Shown here: in pieces, positions 17,025-25,545 of the stretch
Position numbering within the stretch: position 1 is the first letter of the stretch
Layout of the letters: each line of letters begins with the position of its first letter
Origin: Cloacibacillus sp. An23
GTDB lineage: Bacteria > Synergistota > Synergistia > Synergistales > Synergistaceae
DNA: 64,000 nucleotides
Assembly (NCBI RefSeq): GCF_002159945.1
Contig: NZ_NFJQ01000001.1
Coordinates: 248,001-312,000 of the forward strand
Direction: 5' to 3'
Translations under genes and position numbers: made by a program
The notes under the pieces: model-generated
The model's input: only the letters and a program-made list of their open reading frames with translations
Told to the model about the DNA's origin: nothing
Databases searched by the model: none

Positions 17025-17352
17025 AAAAACTACCTCTCTTCCATAAAATATGAATATGTCGGAAATTATAGCGTATCTCCGTATAAATTTCAGCCCCGCA
17101 CCTGCATATTTTACAGTATTTTTTAAATTATCCGGCACACTGGGCCAAACTACGTGCCGCACGCTCCATATACCCATCCTGTGCCGCTCCGGAAATATTC
17201 TGCCCGGAGCCTCAGGCGGTAAACGCCGGCCACCGCACAAGCGCATCGCCGCAGCCACCGCGCGTTCCACGCCTTCATAAAATTCAAGCCTTTGTAAAAC
17301 TGCCGCCGCTTCCCCACCATTGGAGGCAATTTATCCAAAGGAGGGCACAGTC
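17025..17352. other. Divergent intergenic region between livK and the sigma factor
   Basis: No gene. On the minus strand TATAAT (17070-17065) with a weak CTGAAA 17 bases further upstream is the likely livK promoter. AT-rich stretches at 17100-17135 may serve the rightward sigma gene, but no convincing -35/-10 pair stands out. Confidence 0.5.
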
Positions 17353-17871
17353 ATGTCATTCATGGAAGATTCCCAAATCGCGGCGCGCGCCGTGGACGAA
17401 GACGTCGAGGCCTACGCGCCGCTCGTGCGTTCCGTCGCATGGCGCTACGCGGGGCGCGGAGCTGACTTTGAGGATTTAGTGCAAGAGGGCAACCTCGCGC
17501 TGATAGTGCTTATACCACGCTGCCCGGACAAGCGGTGGCTTGCGCGCTGCCTCAAAGTCAACCTTCCGGGCTTCGTGCGCGACGCGGCGGCGAGAATGAG
17601 AAGACATGCGGCGTATAGAGGCGTGGCGATGACGGAAGAACTTGAGGCGACGCTCGGAAAAAACGAAGAACGCTACGAAGAGACGGAGCTCCGCGAAACG
17701 CTCGAACGCCTGCTGACACGTGCGGAGCTGGAGATAACGCAGGCGCTCATGGAAGGCTTCACGCAGGCCGAGATAGCACGCGGCCTCGGAGTAACGCAGC
17801 AAGCCGTCGCCGCACGCGTCAAAAAAATCCGCGCGAAGCTCCGCGGCGCGTTCTACGACGAACGCGGCTGA
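17353..17871 (+). CDS. Small sigma-70-family RNA polymerase sigma factor
   Basis: 172 residues. Residues about 15-75 form a region-2-like block (core-binding DFEDLVQEGNLALI), and about 115-165 a region-4 helix-turn-helix (TQAEIARGLGVTQQAVAARV). Regions 1 and 3 are absent, so it is of ECF-like size, though region 2 looks shortened. The ATG at 17353 has AAAGGAGG 8 bases upstream; an earlier in-frame ATG has none. Likely directs RNA polymerase to a small regulon. The adhesin pair immediately downstream is the natural candidate (inference). No anti-sigma gene is adjacent. Confidence 0.8.
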   Translation: MSFMEDSQIAARAVDEDVEAYAPLVRSVAWRYAGRGADFEDLVQEGNLALIVLIPRCPDKRWLARCLKVNLPGFVRDAAARMRRHAAYRGVAMTEELEATLGKNEERYEETELRETLERLLTRAELEITQALMEGFTQAEIARGLGVTQQAVAARVKKIRAKLRGAFYDERG

Positions 17872-18259
17872 AAGCCGCGAGAAAAACAAAAAAGCGAGAC
17901 GAACGAAAAAGCAAAGTCTTGCAAAAATTTGCAGCTTGTGTAAAATACCTCTAAATGAGCGCTGACCGCGCGAATTTTCCAAAGAAAGGGCGGGCTAGGA
18001 GAAATGATAACTAAAAGACATATTTCTATTAGATATGTTACACTAACCCCCCCCCGTTTTACATTCCTCTAAGCATGTCAACAATAACTATACAATAACT
18101 GATTTCACATCGGGCGAAGAAGGGCGCGAAAACGCCGTTGCTTTCGCGTGCCGTTTCCCAATGCAGTATCTCCCGTATTGTGACGACGGGTAGGGAATCA
18201 GGGGGCTTCGCCCCCGCTTCCTGCACCGTCAATTTTTTTTTGAAAGGATGACAAGAATA
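17872..18259 (+). promoter_or_regulatory. 388-base leader/regulatory region before the Skp-adhesin pair
   Basis: No gene. It holds a promoter-like pair TTGCAA (17919-17924)/TAAAAT (17941-17946), spacer 16. A second, weaker pair TTACAC (18038-18043)/TACATT (18060-18065) has a 16-base spacer containing nine consecutive C. A GGGGGC/GCCCCC hairpin (18201-18215) and nine T (18233-18241) just before the ribosome site follow. The homopolymers are candidates for slippage-driven expression changes. Confidence 0.5.
18047..18055 (+). repeat. C9 homopolymer
   Basis: Nine C in a row in an otherwise AT-rich stretch, inside a possible promoter spacer upstream of a surface adhesin operon. Confidence 0.9.
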
Positions 18260-18718
18260 ATGCGTTTAATAAAGGCAGTGACGGTACTGCTGTTGGCAGT
18301 GTGCGCTATCGCCGCCCCGGCCCTGGCGGAGGTCGCCGTCGTCGACGTGGCGCGCGTGATAGACGCGAGCGCCCCTGGCAAAGCGGGACAAAAATATGTA
18401 GACAATCTGAAATCATCGCTTGAAGAGGAGCTTGAACGATTCGTCAAAAAAACGGAGAAAGACAAGGACGCGCAGGCGAAGGCCGCGGACAAGCAGGCTG
18501 AGTTGAACGCGCGCTTCGCCGCAGAATACGACCGCGTGACCGCGCTCGTTATGGACGAGCTCAGAAATGTAATCGCGCAGTGGATAAAGACGAACAAGAA
18601 AGGAATATCCGTCGTGGTCCCCGCGCACACCACTCTCGGCTTCTCGCCCGCCGCCGACGTGAGCGGCGAGATTTTGAAGAAGCTCAACGCCGCGGCGATA
18701 GATTTCACGGCGAAATAA
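18260..18718 (+). CDS. OmpH/Skp-like periplasmic chaperone
   Basis: About 152 residues. A signal peptide (ending APALAE) is followed by VAVVDVARVIDASAPGKAG, the usual first strand of Skp/OmpH, a charged coiled-coil arm (residues about 45-95) and a C-terminal strand region. Skp trimers hold unfolded outer-membrane proteins in the periplasm. The next gene, 34 bases on, is a trimeric autotransporter, so this is probably a dedicated chaperone for it. An ATG at 18248 is also in frame, but the GAAAGG site is too close to it; 18260 is better spaced. Confidence 0.82.
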   Translation: MRLIKAVTVLLLAVCAIAAPALAEVAVVDVARVIDASAPGKAGQKYVDNLKSSLEEELERFVKKTEKDKDAQAKAADKQAELNARFAAEYDRVTALVMDELRNVIAQWIKTNKKGISVVVPAHTTLGFSPAADVSGEILKKLNAAAIDFTAK

Positions 18719-18752
18719 ACGGCCAAAAATCAGAAGAAAGGAAAATGGCATA

Positions 18753-21362
18753 ATGAAAAAATCATTGAAATGCTTCATTGCTTTGATAACTACGGCAAGC
18801 CTCGTCTCCATATCAAGCGCGGCAGGCGCGGCCTCGTATGACGAGGGAGGCGGGAACGCCACAGGACTCGATTCGCTTGCGATAGGCATAGGAACGCTCG
18901 CATCCAACAGATACGCCAACTCCATCGGCTACTATGCACAGGCTACGGGAGAGTACAGCTCCGCATACGGAGTTTATGCAAAAGCGACAGGCAATTACAG
19001 CGTAGCAATCGGGCGTTACGTTACAGCAAGCGGCAGCGAAGCTATGGCGTTCGGAGGCAACAATACCGCAGCAAACGGAGAGTACAGTTTCGCCGGCGGG
19101 CGTGAGGCGATTGCGAACGGGAAGTACAGCACAGCTCTCGGAAACAATGTCAAGGCAGGCAGTATGTCAACCGACGAAGGCAACACCGCGATAGGCTACA
19201 ACGTAACGACCTCCGGAAGATACAGCACCGGCGTCGGACACAGCATAACAGTCGAAGGCATAGAAAGCTCGGCGTTCGGGCGCAACCTCAAGGCTACCGG
19301 AGATTACAGCCTCGCCGTCGGACATTCGTCAAGCGCTACAAATGAACGCAGTACAGCAATAGGATACAGTGCTGAGTCAACGGGCTCAGACGCCCTCGCC
19401 GTCGGGGTAAGTGCAAAGGCTAAATCAACGTACAGCGTGGCTTACGGTTATTACTCACAGGTAGGAGAGACGGCGGCAAACAGCGTTGCGGTTGGATACA
19501 GGGCAAGCGTGAGAGACGGAGCCGGCAACAGCTCCGCATTCGGCAACGAAGCGACCGTAGACCGAGCGTCTTCAAACAGTTTGGCCATCGGCTACAAGGC
19601 AAAGGTAAACATGGGGCTTACGAACGCTGTCGCGATAGGAAGCAACGCCGTCGCATCGGAGTCGAACACAATATCGATAGGCAGCAGCACCACTCAACGC
19701 CGCCTCGTCAACCTCATGGCAGGCAGGGCCGACACCGACGCGGTGAACGTGAGCCAGCTCAAAGGTTTGAACGACCTGCTCGGCGGTTCTACGCTTACTG
19801 GCGGTAAATGGGGCGAGAAGTTCAAAGTCGGCGAAGATGAGTACGACAGCGTAGCCGACGCGATATCGTCTCTCGCGGGCGGTTCCGACAACTCCGTCCT
19901 CTACGACGGCGACGATAAATCCGCCGTTACGCTCGGCGGTACGAACGGCACGACGATAGACAAGGTCGCGGCTGGAAATATCGCAAGCGGCAGTATGCAG
20001 GCTGTCAACGGCGGTCAGCTTTTCACAACGAATACCAATTTATCAAACCTCGGCGCAAGCATCGCTGACGCTTTCGGCGGAGATTTCAAATTTGAAAACG
20101 GAGCACTTACCGGCGGCATAACCTACGGAGATGAAACCACGATACAGGGCGCGTTCGACAGCATACGCGACGAGCTGGACAAGCTCTCCGAGGGCTGGAC
20201 GTTCAACCCTGTCGACGATTCTCAGCAGTCCGGCGGCGCGGGAACAGGCGACGGCGCTGGAACTCCTCCGGCATCTTCGACAATCAAACCGGGCGACAGT
20301 CTGACGGTCAATGCCGGCGACGATATCAATATCACGCAGAACGGCGACAAGGATTACACAATCAGCGTAGACCCGGCTCTGCGCGAGGAAATCGAGGAGG
20401 GCTACACAGCCGCCGACGACGCTCTGAAAATGGAGATAACAGAAGCATACAAGGATGCGGATAAAAAGCTCGAAGCCAGTATTACCGAAGCCTACCAACA
20501 GGCCGATTCAGAGCTGAAGGCAGGCATCGACAAGAACGCCGCGACGATTGGGGAGATCGGCTCCGTCCTTGGCGGCGCGGAGAACGGGTATAAAAAGCCG
20601 ATGTTCGACACGGTGACGGCAAACGATATAAACGTCGGCAAAATCAATATCTCCGGCTCCGGCATCAACATGGGCGGCGCGGATATAAATACCGGCGGCG
20701 GCAACATCGATATGGGCGGCGGCAGGATAACGAACCTCGCGCCCGGCGCGATAGCACCGGGAAGCACCGACGCTGTGACGGGCGGACAGCTCTGGGAGGC
20801 CTATAACCGCATGGACGACCTCGGCGAGCGCATCAACGTAGTCGGAGCGCACGCGGCGGCGCTGTCCGGCCTGCATCCGATACAGTACGACCCGTACGAA
20901 CCGACGACGCTTTCGGCCGCGGTCGGTGCGTACCGCGACGAGTACGCGGTCGCGGTCGGCGTGTTCCATTACGTGCGCGAGAACGTGCTCTTCAACATGG
21001 GCGCGTCGCTCTGCTCCGACGGCGACATAATGGGCCGCATGGGCGTGAGCTTCGCGGTCGGCAGGTCGTCCGACAAGCCGAAGGTGGCGGCCACGATAGG
21101 CGGCCTGCGCAAACAAGTGCTCGAGATGCAGAAGGAGCTCGAAGGGCTGCGCACCGCGCGCTCCGAGAACAAGGCGATAAAGGCCGAACTTGCCTCCCTG
21201 CGCGAGAAGAACGAAAGCAGCGAAAAAGCTCTGAGCGAACTGGCAACCCTGCGTGAAAAGAACGAACGCAGCGAAAAGGCCCTGCGCGAGAACGAAAAGA
21301 TAATGAAGCAGAACGCGGAGCTGATAAAGGAACTGATGAAGCGGTTGGAGGCGAAGAAGTAG
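18753..21362 (+). CDS. YadA-like trimeric autotransporter adhesin with post-anchor coiled coil
   Basis: 869 residues. Signal peptide of about 28 residues, then a head of some 14 YadA repeats (for example SIGYYAQATGEYSSAYG; residues about 40-310). Three neck/connector motifs follow: DAVNVSQL, MQAVNGGQL and DAVTGGQL. A coiled-coil/stalk region covers about 540-600, and the YadA anchor about 700-776 (LSAAVGAYRDEYAVAVGVFHYV to MGRMGVSFAVG). Unlike classical members, which end at the last barrel strand, this one continues for about 93 charged residues of predicted coiled coil with a 17-residue direct repeat (LREKNESSEKAL.., LREKNERSEKAL). That tail would lie in the periplasm. Outer-membrane homotrimer for adhesion. 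Confidence 0.9.
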   Translation: MKKSLKCFIALITTASLVSISSAAGAASYDEGGGNATGLDSLAIGIGTLASNRYANSIGYYAQATGEYSSAYGVYAKATGNYSVAIGRYVTASGSEAMAFGGNNTAANGEYSFAGGREAIANGKYSTALGNNVKAGSMSTDEGNTAIGYNVTTSGRYSTGVGHSITVEGIESSAFGRNLKATGDYSLAVGHSSSATNERSTAIGYSAESTGSDALAVGVSAKAKSTYSVAYGYYSQVGETAANSVAVGYRASVRDGAGNSSAFGNEATVDRASSNSLAIGYKAKVNMGLTNAVAIGSNAVASESNTISIGSSTTQRRLVNLMAGRADTDAVNVSQLKGLNDLLGGSTLTGGKWGEKFKVGEDEYDSVADAISSLAGGSDNSVLYDGDDKSAVTLGGTNGTTIDKVAAGNIASGSMQAVNGGQLFTTNTNLSNLGASIADAFGGDFKFENGALTGGITYGDETTIQGAFDSIRDELDKLSEGWTFNPVDDSQQSGGAGTGDGAGTPPASSTIKPGDSLTVNAGDDINITQNGDKDYTISVDPALREEIEEGYTAADDALKMEITEAYKDADKKLEASITEAYQQADSELKAGIDKNAATIGEIGSVLGGAENGYKKPMFDTVTANDINVGKINISGSGINMGGADINTGGGNIDMGGGRITNLAPGAIAPGSTDAVTGGQLWEAYNRMDDLGERINVVGAHAAALSGLHPIQYDPYEPTTLSAAVGAYRDEYAVAVGVFHYVRENVLFNMGASLCSDGDIMGRMGVSFAVGRSSDKPKVAATIGGLRKQVLEMQKELEGLRTARSENKAIKAELASLREKNESSEKALSELATLREKNERSEKALRENEKIMKQNAELIKELMKRLEAKK

Positions 21363-21793
21363 CCAAACGCGGACGCGGCGTACGAGGGCGTACAAGGGCA
21401 TCAAACTGCTGTGCTTGCGCGGCTCAGGCGTTCAATGGCGCTCGAAGACGTTAAAGGGCGCATAATGGCAAAATCTGGGCGAGCCTGACGGCTCGCCCGA
21501 TTTTTTGCCGCACAGGTAAATCCGCCGGTTAAATAGCCGCTAACCCCGCGGCTGTGCATGGCCGTGTGGCAAGCAAACGCCGCAAGAAGGACAAGCCCAA
21601 CGCCGCGCCGTCAATTTTCCACACCATGCGCCCGCCCTTCCACGCGCCTGTCATCTATGAGAGAAACCGCCCCGCCGTCATGCCGCGCCCCGACACGGCA
21701 TCCAGATCCGTCTGTCAAGCCCGGCGCAACGAAATGCCGGTCTCTTTTATATAGTTAATCCAAGTATAATATTTGCGTAAACGTCCGCTTTCG
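21363..21793. other. Convergent gap after the adhesin
   Basis: Besides the adhesin terminator at 21477-21507 I see no gene, RNA or repeat. Short open frames here have no ribosome site or recognisable motif. Confidence 0.5.
21477..21507 (+). terminator. Terminator of the adhesin operon
   Basis: Perfect 9-base stem GGGCGAGCC/GGCTCGCCC with a TGAC loop, followed by GATTTTTTG. Confidence 0.92.
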
Positions 21794-22480
21794 TCAGCCG
21801 CGTATTTCTGCGCCGGGCAGGAGGCGGCGAAGTTCTTCCGCGCGCGCGGGCGCGGCGGATAGGAAATTAGCGTCGAGGCAGCCGTTAGGCTTGAAGCACT
21901 GGACGAACCACGGCTCGCCGCGCAGCTCTTCGCGCAGCGCGAGCATGTCTTCGTCCGTGTGCAGCGGCGGGACGTATGTCGTGCGGAACTCGTAGGAGGG
22001 CGCGCGGCCTTTGACGAGCTCCACCGAGGCGCGGATTTTTTCGACATCGGCTTCGACGCCGGTCAGCCGCCTGTAGGCCGCGGCGTCTAGCGGCGCTTTC
22101 ACGTCCATCGCCACGTGTTCGACCAAACCTTCGCCGAGCAGCGCCGCTATGACATCTGGGCGCGAGCCGTTGGTGTCGAGCTTGACGGGAAGGCCGAGTT
22201 CCCTTATCGCGCGCGCGAGCGCCGGAAGCCCCGGCCAAAGCGTGGGCTCGCCTCCGCTTATCACTATGCCGTCGAGGAAGGCTGCGCGCCTTTTTATATC
22301 GGCCAAAATTTTACCGAGGTCGAGCCTTTCGCCCTCTCCGAGCGCGAGCCCGCCGTTGTGGCACCACGGGCAGCGGAAGTTGCAGCCGAGGCAGAATATG
22401 ACTGCGCTGACGTGCGCCTCCCAGTCCAAAAAAGAGGCGGGGAGGTATCCCCCCGCCGCGAAATCTATTTCGTTCTGCAT
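21794..22480 (-). CDS. nrdG: Anaerobic ribonucleotide-reductase activating protein (radical SAM)
   Basis: 228 residues. Radical-SAM cluster motif CNFRCPWC follows an N-terminal YLPASFLDWEAHVSAVIF block typical of this activase subfamily. ISGGEPTLWP is the GGEP SAM site. It generates the glycyl radical on NrdD using a 4Fe-4S cluster and S-adenosylmethionine. It starts 14 bases after nrdD and is the last gene of nrdR-nrdD-nrdG. Confidence 0.92.
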   Translation of the reverse strand: MQNEIDFAAGGYLPASFLDWEAHVSAVIFCLGCNFRCPWCHNGGLALGEGERLDLGKILADIKRRAAFLDGIVISGGEPTLWPGLPALARAIRELGLPVKLDTNGSRPDVIAALLGEGLVEHVAMDVKAPLDAAAYRRLTGVEADVEKIRASVELVKGRAPSYEFRTTYVPPLHTDEDMLALREELRGEPWFVQCFKPNGCLDANFLSAAPARAEELRRLLPGAEIRG

Positions 22481-22494
22481 ATTTTTCGCGCGCT

Positions 22495-24615
22495 CTACTT
22501 CGGCGCTCCTACCGGCGTGCGCGCGCGGTCTTTAAGCTCGCCGCGCTTGCCGGCGTTCCACGAGGATATGCGCGTGAAATATCCCGTAACGCGCGTGATG
22601 CCGTCCACGTCCTCCGAGCCGCAGAGCTCGCAGTGGTCGCTAAGGCCGCGCTCCATGTGGCTGCATTCGTTGCATATCGTGAACTCGGGGCTGAAGGCCA
22701 CCTGAGCGTTCTCCGAATATTTGAAGGTCTTTATGACGAACGAGGCGAGCGCCCTCGGGTCGGGCTTGTGCTCGCCCATCCAGACGTGAGTGATGGCCCC
22801 GGCCTTTATCATCGGGTGCAGCGCCCCTTCGCGCATGACCTTGTCTATCGGGTCCTGCGCGAGCTTGTAGTTGAGGTGCGTGCTGTTCGTGTAGTATATC
22901 TCGCCGCTTTCGAGGTCGCCTTTGACGTATTTCTTCGCCTCTTCCGGGTAGGCGCGCAGGTCGAGCTTCGCGAAGCGCAGCGCCGTGCTCTCTGCGGGCG
23001 TCTGTTCGAGCACTATCTTGAGGCCGAGACGCTCGGAGAGCTGCTGGCACTTGAGGTCCATGTACTGTATGACGGCGCGGCCGAGCTTCTCCGCCTCCTC
23101 GCTCTCGTGGAGCTGGCAGCCGGTCATCGCCTGCACCATCTCGTTGAGGCCGAGGATGCCTATCAGGTGGCTCGCCTTGCGCATACGCAGATACGGCTCG
23201 TCGTCGTGCGAGACGCAGAGCGCGGCGAGCGGCCCCTTCTCGCCGAGGTCGAGTATGCTCTTTATGAAGGCGCGCTTCTGAAGGTGCGCTTTCGCCGCGA
23301 GCTCCATCTCCGCGTCGATTATGTCGAAGAGCAGCTCGTCGTCGCCCGCGGCCTTGTAGGCGGCGCGCGGCAGGTTCAGCGTGACGTTCTGCAGCGCGCA
23401 GTAGCGCATCTTCCACGGGTGCTTCGCCTCGTCGAGATCCTCCGGCGTCAGCTCGAAGGAGAGGCGGCAGCATTCGGAGAGCTTCGCGACGCCGCCGCGG
23501 TCGAATACGAAATAGGTGTTGCCTTTCTCCGACGAGAGAGTGCAGGCGAGGTTGAGGAACTCTTCCCAGCCATCTTCCTTGAAGAAGTAGTCGGTGATGT
23601 GGAGCAGCGGCTTCGGGAAGAAGAAAGGCTGCCCGCGGCTGTCGCCGCTCATGTAGACGTCGAAGAGCGCGCGCAGGAACATCTTCGCCTCGGGCGCGTA
23701 GTCGGCGTATGTCTTTCCGGTGAATTTGCCGCCAGGCCCTATAGCGGGCACGTCGCGGAAGTGGTTCGGGATTTCATAGTAAAGGTTGATGTCGGTGAAG
23801 GCGACCTGCCCGCCGCGTCCGCCCGCGAGCTGGTTGAACTCGAAGATGAGCTGCTGCGCGAGCTGGCGGTACTGCTCGTAGCTCCAGCCGACCGTGTAGG
23901 GCGCGAAGAACATGTTGACCGCGTCCCAGCCTATCGCACCGGCGAAGTGGTTCTGCAGCACGGAGGTCATCTTGAGCATGTGCGCGAGCAGCACGTCGGC
24001 GTGCTTCGCCGGGTTCGAGACGCTGGTTATCGACGGGATGTTGAGGCCGTAGCGCGCGGGGTAGGCGACGCTCTGCCCCGAGCAGTACGGGCGGTTCACC
24101 ATGCCGAGGTCGTGCAGGTGTATGTCGCCCTTCAGGTGCGCGTCTGCGACGTCCTTCGAAAAGACCTTCGTCAGCGCGTATTCCTTGAGCACCATCTCCG
24201 CGATCGAAAGGTTTATAGACTCGGGGTTGTGGCTCGTGTTGCTGTTTTCCTTGTTCCTATTGAACATCATCGTCTCGAGGTCGTGGACGGGAAGCCCTAT
24301 GCGCGAGTGGTCGGCGAGCTTCGCGTCGAGGCCGCGCTGGAACAGCTTGACGTTGACCATCTCGCGGATTATCGAGGTCGTCACTTTCGTGCGCCCGTAT
24401 TTGAGCAGCTCCTCCTCGACCTCGAGCGCTATGCTCTCCGCCGTCGCCGGATCTACGCCGGCCTCCACCATAAGCGCGTCGCGGATGCGGCTCGCGTCCC
24501 ACGGCGAGCGCTCTTCCTGAGCGAGCGCGTCCACCATCAGCGCGAGGTCGGTCGATTCCCCGCCGCCGCTGAAAAGCCGTTCCTGACGGCCGAATGTCTT
24601 TATCTCGTTATCCAT
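22495..24615 (-). CDS. nrdD: Class III anaerobic ribonucleoside-triphosphate reductase
   Basis: 706 residues. An N-terminal ATP-cone (residues about 5-95, allosteric control) precedes the ten-stranded barrel with NKENSNTSHNPE and HLHDLGMVNRPYCSGQS. A C-terminal zinc motif (CNECSHM..CELCG) is followed by RVTGYF with the radical Gly at about 678 and a tail SSWNAGKRGEL. Makes dNTPs without oxygen. Overlaps nrdR by 8 bases and is followed by nrdG, a complete anaerobic module. Confidence 0.96.
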   Translation of the reverse strand: MDNEIKTFGRQERLFSGGGESTDLALMVDALAQEERSPWDASRIRDALMVEAGVDPATAESIALEVEEELLKYGRTKVTTSIIREMVNVKLFQRGLDAKLADHSRIGLPVHDLETMMFNRNKENSNTSHNPESINLSIAEMVLKEYALTKVFSKDVADAHLKGDIHLHDLGMVNRPYCSGQSVAYPARYGLNIPSITSVSNPAKHADVLLAHMLKMTSVLQNHFAGAIGWDAVNMFFAPYTVGWSYEQYRQLAQQLIFEFNQLAGGRGGQVAFTDINLYYEIPNHFRDVPAIGPGGKFTGKTYADYAPEAKMFLRALFDVYMSGDSRGQPFFFPKPLLHITDYFFKEDGWEEFLNLACTLSSEKGNTYFVFDRGGVAKLSECCRLSFELTPEDLDEAKHPWKMRYCALQNVTLNLPRAAYKAAGDDELLFDIIDAEMELAAKAHLQKRAFIKSILDLGEKGPLAALCVSHDDEPYLRMRKASHLIGILGLNEMVQAMTGCQLHESEEAEKLGRAVIQYMDLKCQQLSERLGLKIVLEQTPAESTALRFAKLDLRAYPEEAKKYVKGDLESGEIYYTNSTHLNYKLAQDPIDKVMREGALHPMIKAGAITHVWMGEHKPDPRALASFVIKTFKYSENAQVAFSPEFTICNECSHMERGLSDHCELCGSEDVDGITRVTGYFTRISSWNAGKRGELKDRARTPVGAPK

Positions 24616-25084
24616 TGCGGTGCGCCTCCTTATCCTCCAAAAGTCTGGCTATCTCGTTCGTGAAGCTTGAGACGTCGGTGAATTCCCTGTAAACGGACGC
24701 GAATCGCACGTATGCGACTTTGTTGATTTTCTTGAGCTCGTCCGAGGCCATCTCGCCGAGCTGCGTCGTGGCGACCTCGCCCTGCCCCGAGGCTCGTATC
24801 TCCTCTTCTATGCGCGCCGCCGCCGCTTCAAGCGTGTCGAGCGACACCGGCAGCTTCTCGCAGGCGTGCTGGAAGCCGCGTATGAGCTTCTCCCTGTCGA
24901 ACGACTCGCGCCGTCCGTCCTTCTTGACGACCCAGAGGAAGCTCTTTTCCTCGAGCCGCTCGTATGTTGTGAAACGGTTCTGGCACTCTGGGCACTCGCG
25001 CCGCCTCCGGTTGACGCGTCCCTCGTCGGCGCTCCGCGTCTCTATGACCCTGGTCTCCGGCGCTCCGCACACGGGACATCTCAT
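24608..25084 (-). CDS. nrdR: Transcriptional repressor NrdR
   Basis: 158 residues. N-terminal zinc ribbon (MRCPVCG..CPECQNRFTTYE), then an ATP-cone domain from about residue 47 (VVKKDGRRESFDREKLIRG). It senses nucleotides with the cone and represses ribonucleotide-reductase genes. Start taken at the ATG 25084, which has GGAGGG upstream and gives the canonical MRCPxC N-terminus. Two NrdR boxes precede the gene, so it represses its own operon. Confidence 0.96.
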   Translation of the reverse strand: MRCPVCGAPETRVIETRSADEGRVNRRRRECPECQNRFTTYERLEEKSFLWVVKKDGRRESFDREKLIRGFQHACEKLPVSLDTLEAAAARIEEEIRASGQGEVATTQLGEMASDELKKINKVAYVRFASVYREFTDVSSFTNEIARLLEDKEAHRNG

Positions 25085-25101
25085 CGTCGGACCCTCCAAG
25101 C

Positions 25102-25152
25102 ACTACATGTAGTTCGCAGAAGTGATTATAACACTATATATAGTGTTGTAAA
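25102..25152 (-). promoter_or_regulatory. nrdR promoter with two NrdR boxes
   Basis: Minus strand TTTACA (25152-25147), 16-base spacer, TATAAT (25130-25125). Box 1, the perfect palindrome ACACTATATATAGTGT (25131-25146), fills the whole spacer. Box 2, ACTACATGTAGT (25102-25113), lies 31 bases further along, centre to centre, the helical spacing known for paired NrdR boxes. Binding would block the promoter directly. Confidence 0.88.
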
Positions 25153-25185
25153 TAGCGGAACGCGCGAAATCTGCGGCGCGTCCGC

Positions 25186-25215
25186 TTGCGTCTTACCCGC
25201 CGTCGGTATTATAAT
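25186..25215 (+). promoter_or_regulatory. Promoter of the cobalamin riboswitch
   Basis: TTGCGT (25186-25191), 18-base spacer, TATAAT (25210-25215), about 20 bases before the aptamer. Confidence 0.6.
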
Positions 25216-25233
25216 CCAAAATAAGAAGATTGA

Positions 25234-25342
25234 CCGCGAGGTGCTCTCTCCGAGAGTCAAATCAGGGAATGCGGTGAGATTCCGCAGCTGTCACGCAACT
25301 GTGATGCTTTCACTAAAGCAGAGCCAGAACGCAGCCTCGCGG
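25234..25342 (+). ncRNA. Cobalamin (B12) riboswitch aptamer, orphan
   Basis: Closing helix CCGCGAGG (25234-25241) with CCTCGCGG (25335-25342) is perfect. Inside are the conserved AGGGAATGCGGTGAGATTCC block, the B12 box AGCTGTCACGCAACTGTGATGC-type segment and GAGCCAGAAC. The order and spacing match the cobalamin riboswitch. It is followed by its own terminator, but the next 1.6 kb on this strand has no gene: the first feature downstream is dsdA on the opposite strand. Confidence 0.9.
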
Positions 25343-25397
25343 CACGACGCATTGTTTCCGCGAACGACGGGAGAGTGCGGGCGCGGGCACCGGCGCG

Positions 25398-25433
25398 TCC
25401 CCTTTCGCGAATAGCGGAAGGGGATGTTTTTTG
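25398..25433 (+). terminator. Riboswitch expression-platform terminator
   Basis: Eleven-pair stem (TCCCCTTTCGC with GCGGAAGGGGA, one G-T pair), loop GAATAG-like, followed by TGTTTTTTG. Confidence 0.85.
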
Positions 25434-25545
25434 CCGCCTCCATGACATATCCGGGCACACGGGAGAAGCACAGCTCCCGCCACACCACACGAAGGGCGGA
25501 GCGCGCGACGCGCTCCGCCCATACTTTCACGCGCGGCAGAGAGCT

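Noticed and set aside
22633-24663. 676-codon open frame on the plus strand opposite nrdD
   Set aside because: Antisense shadow of a strongly conserved gene in GC-rich DNA: Arg/Val/Glu/Leu-rich, no motif, no ribosome site.
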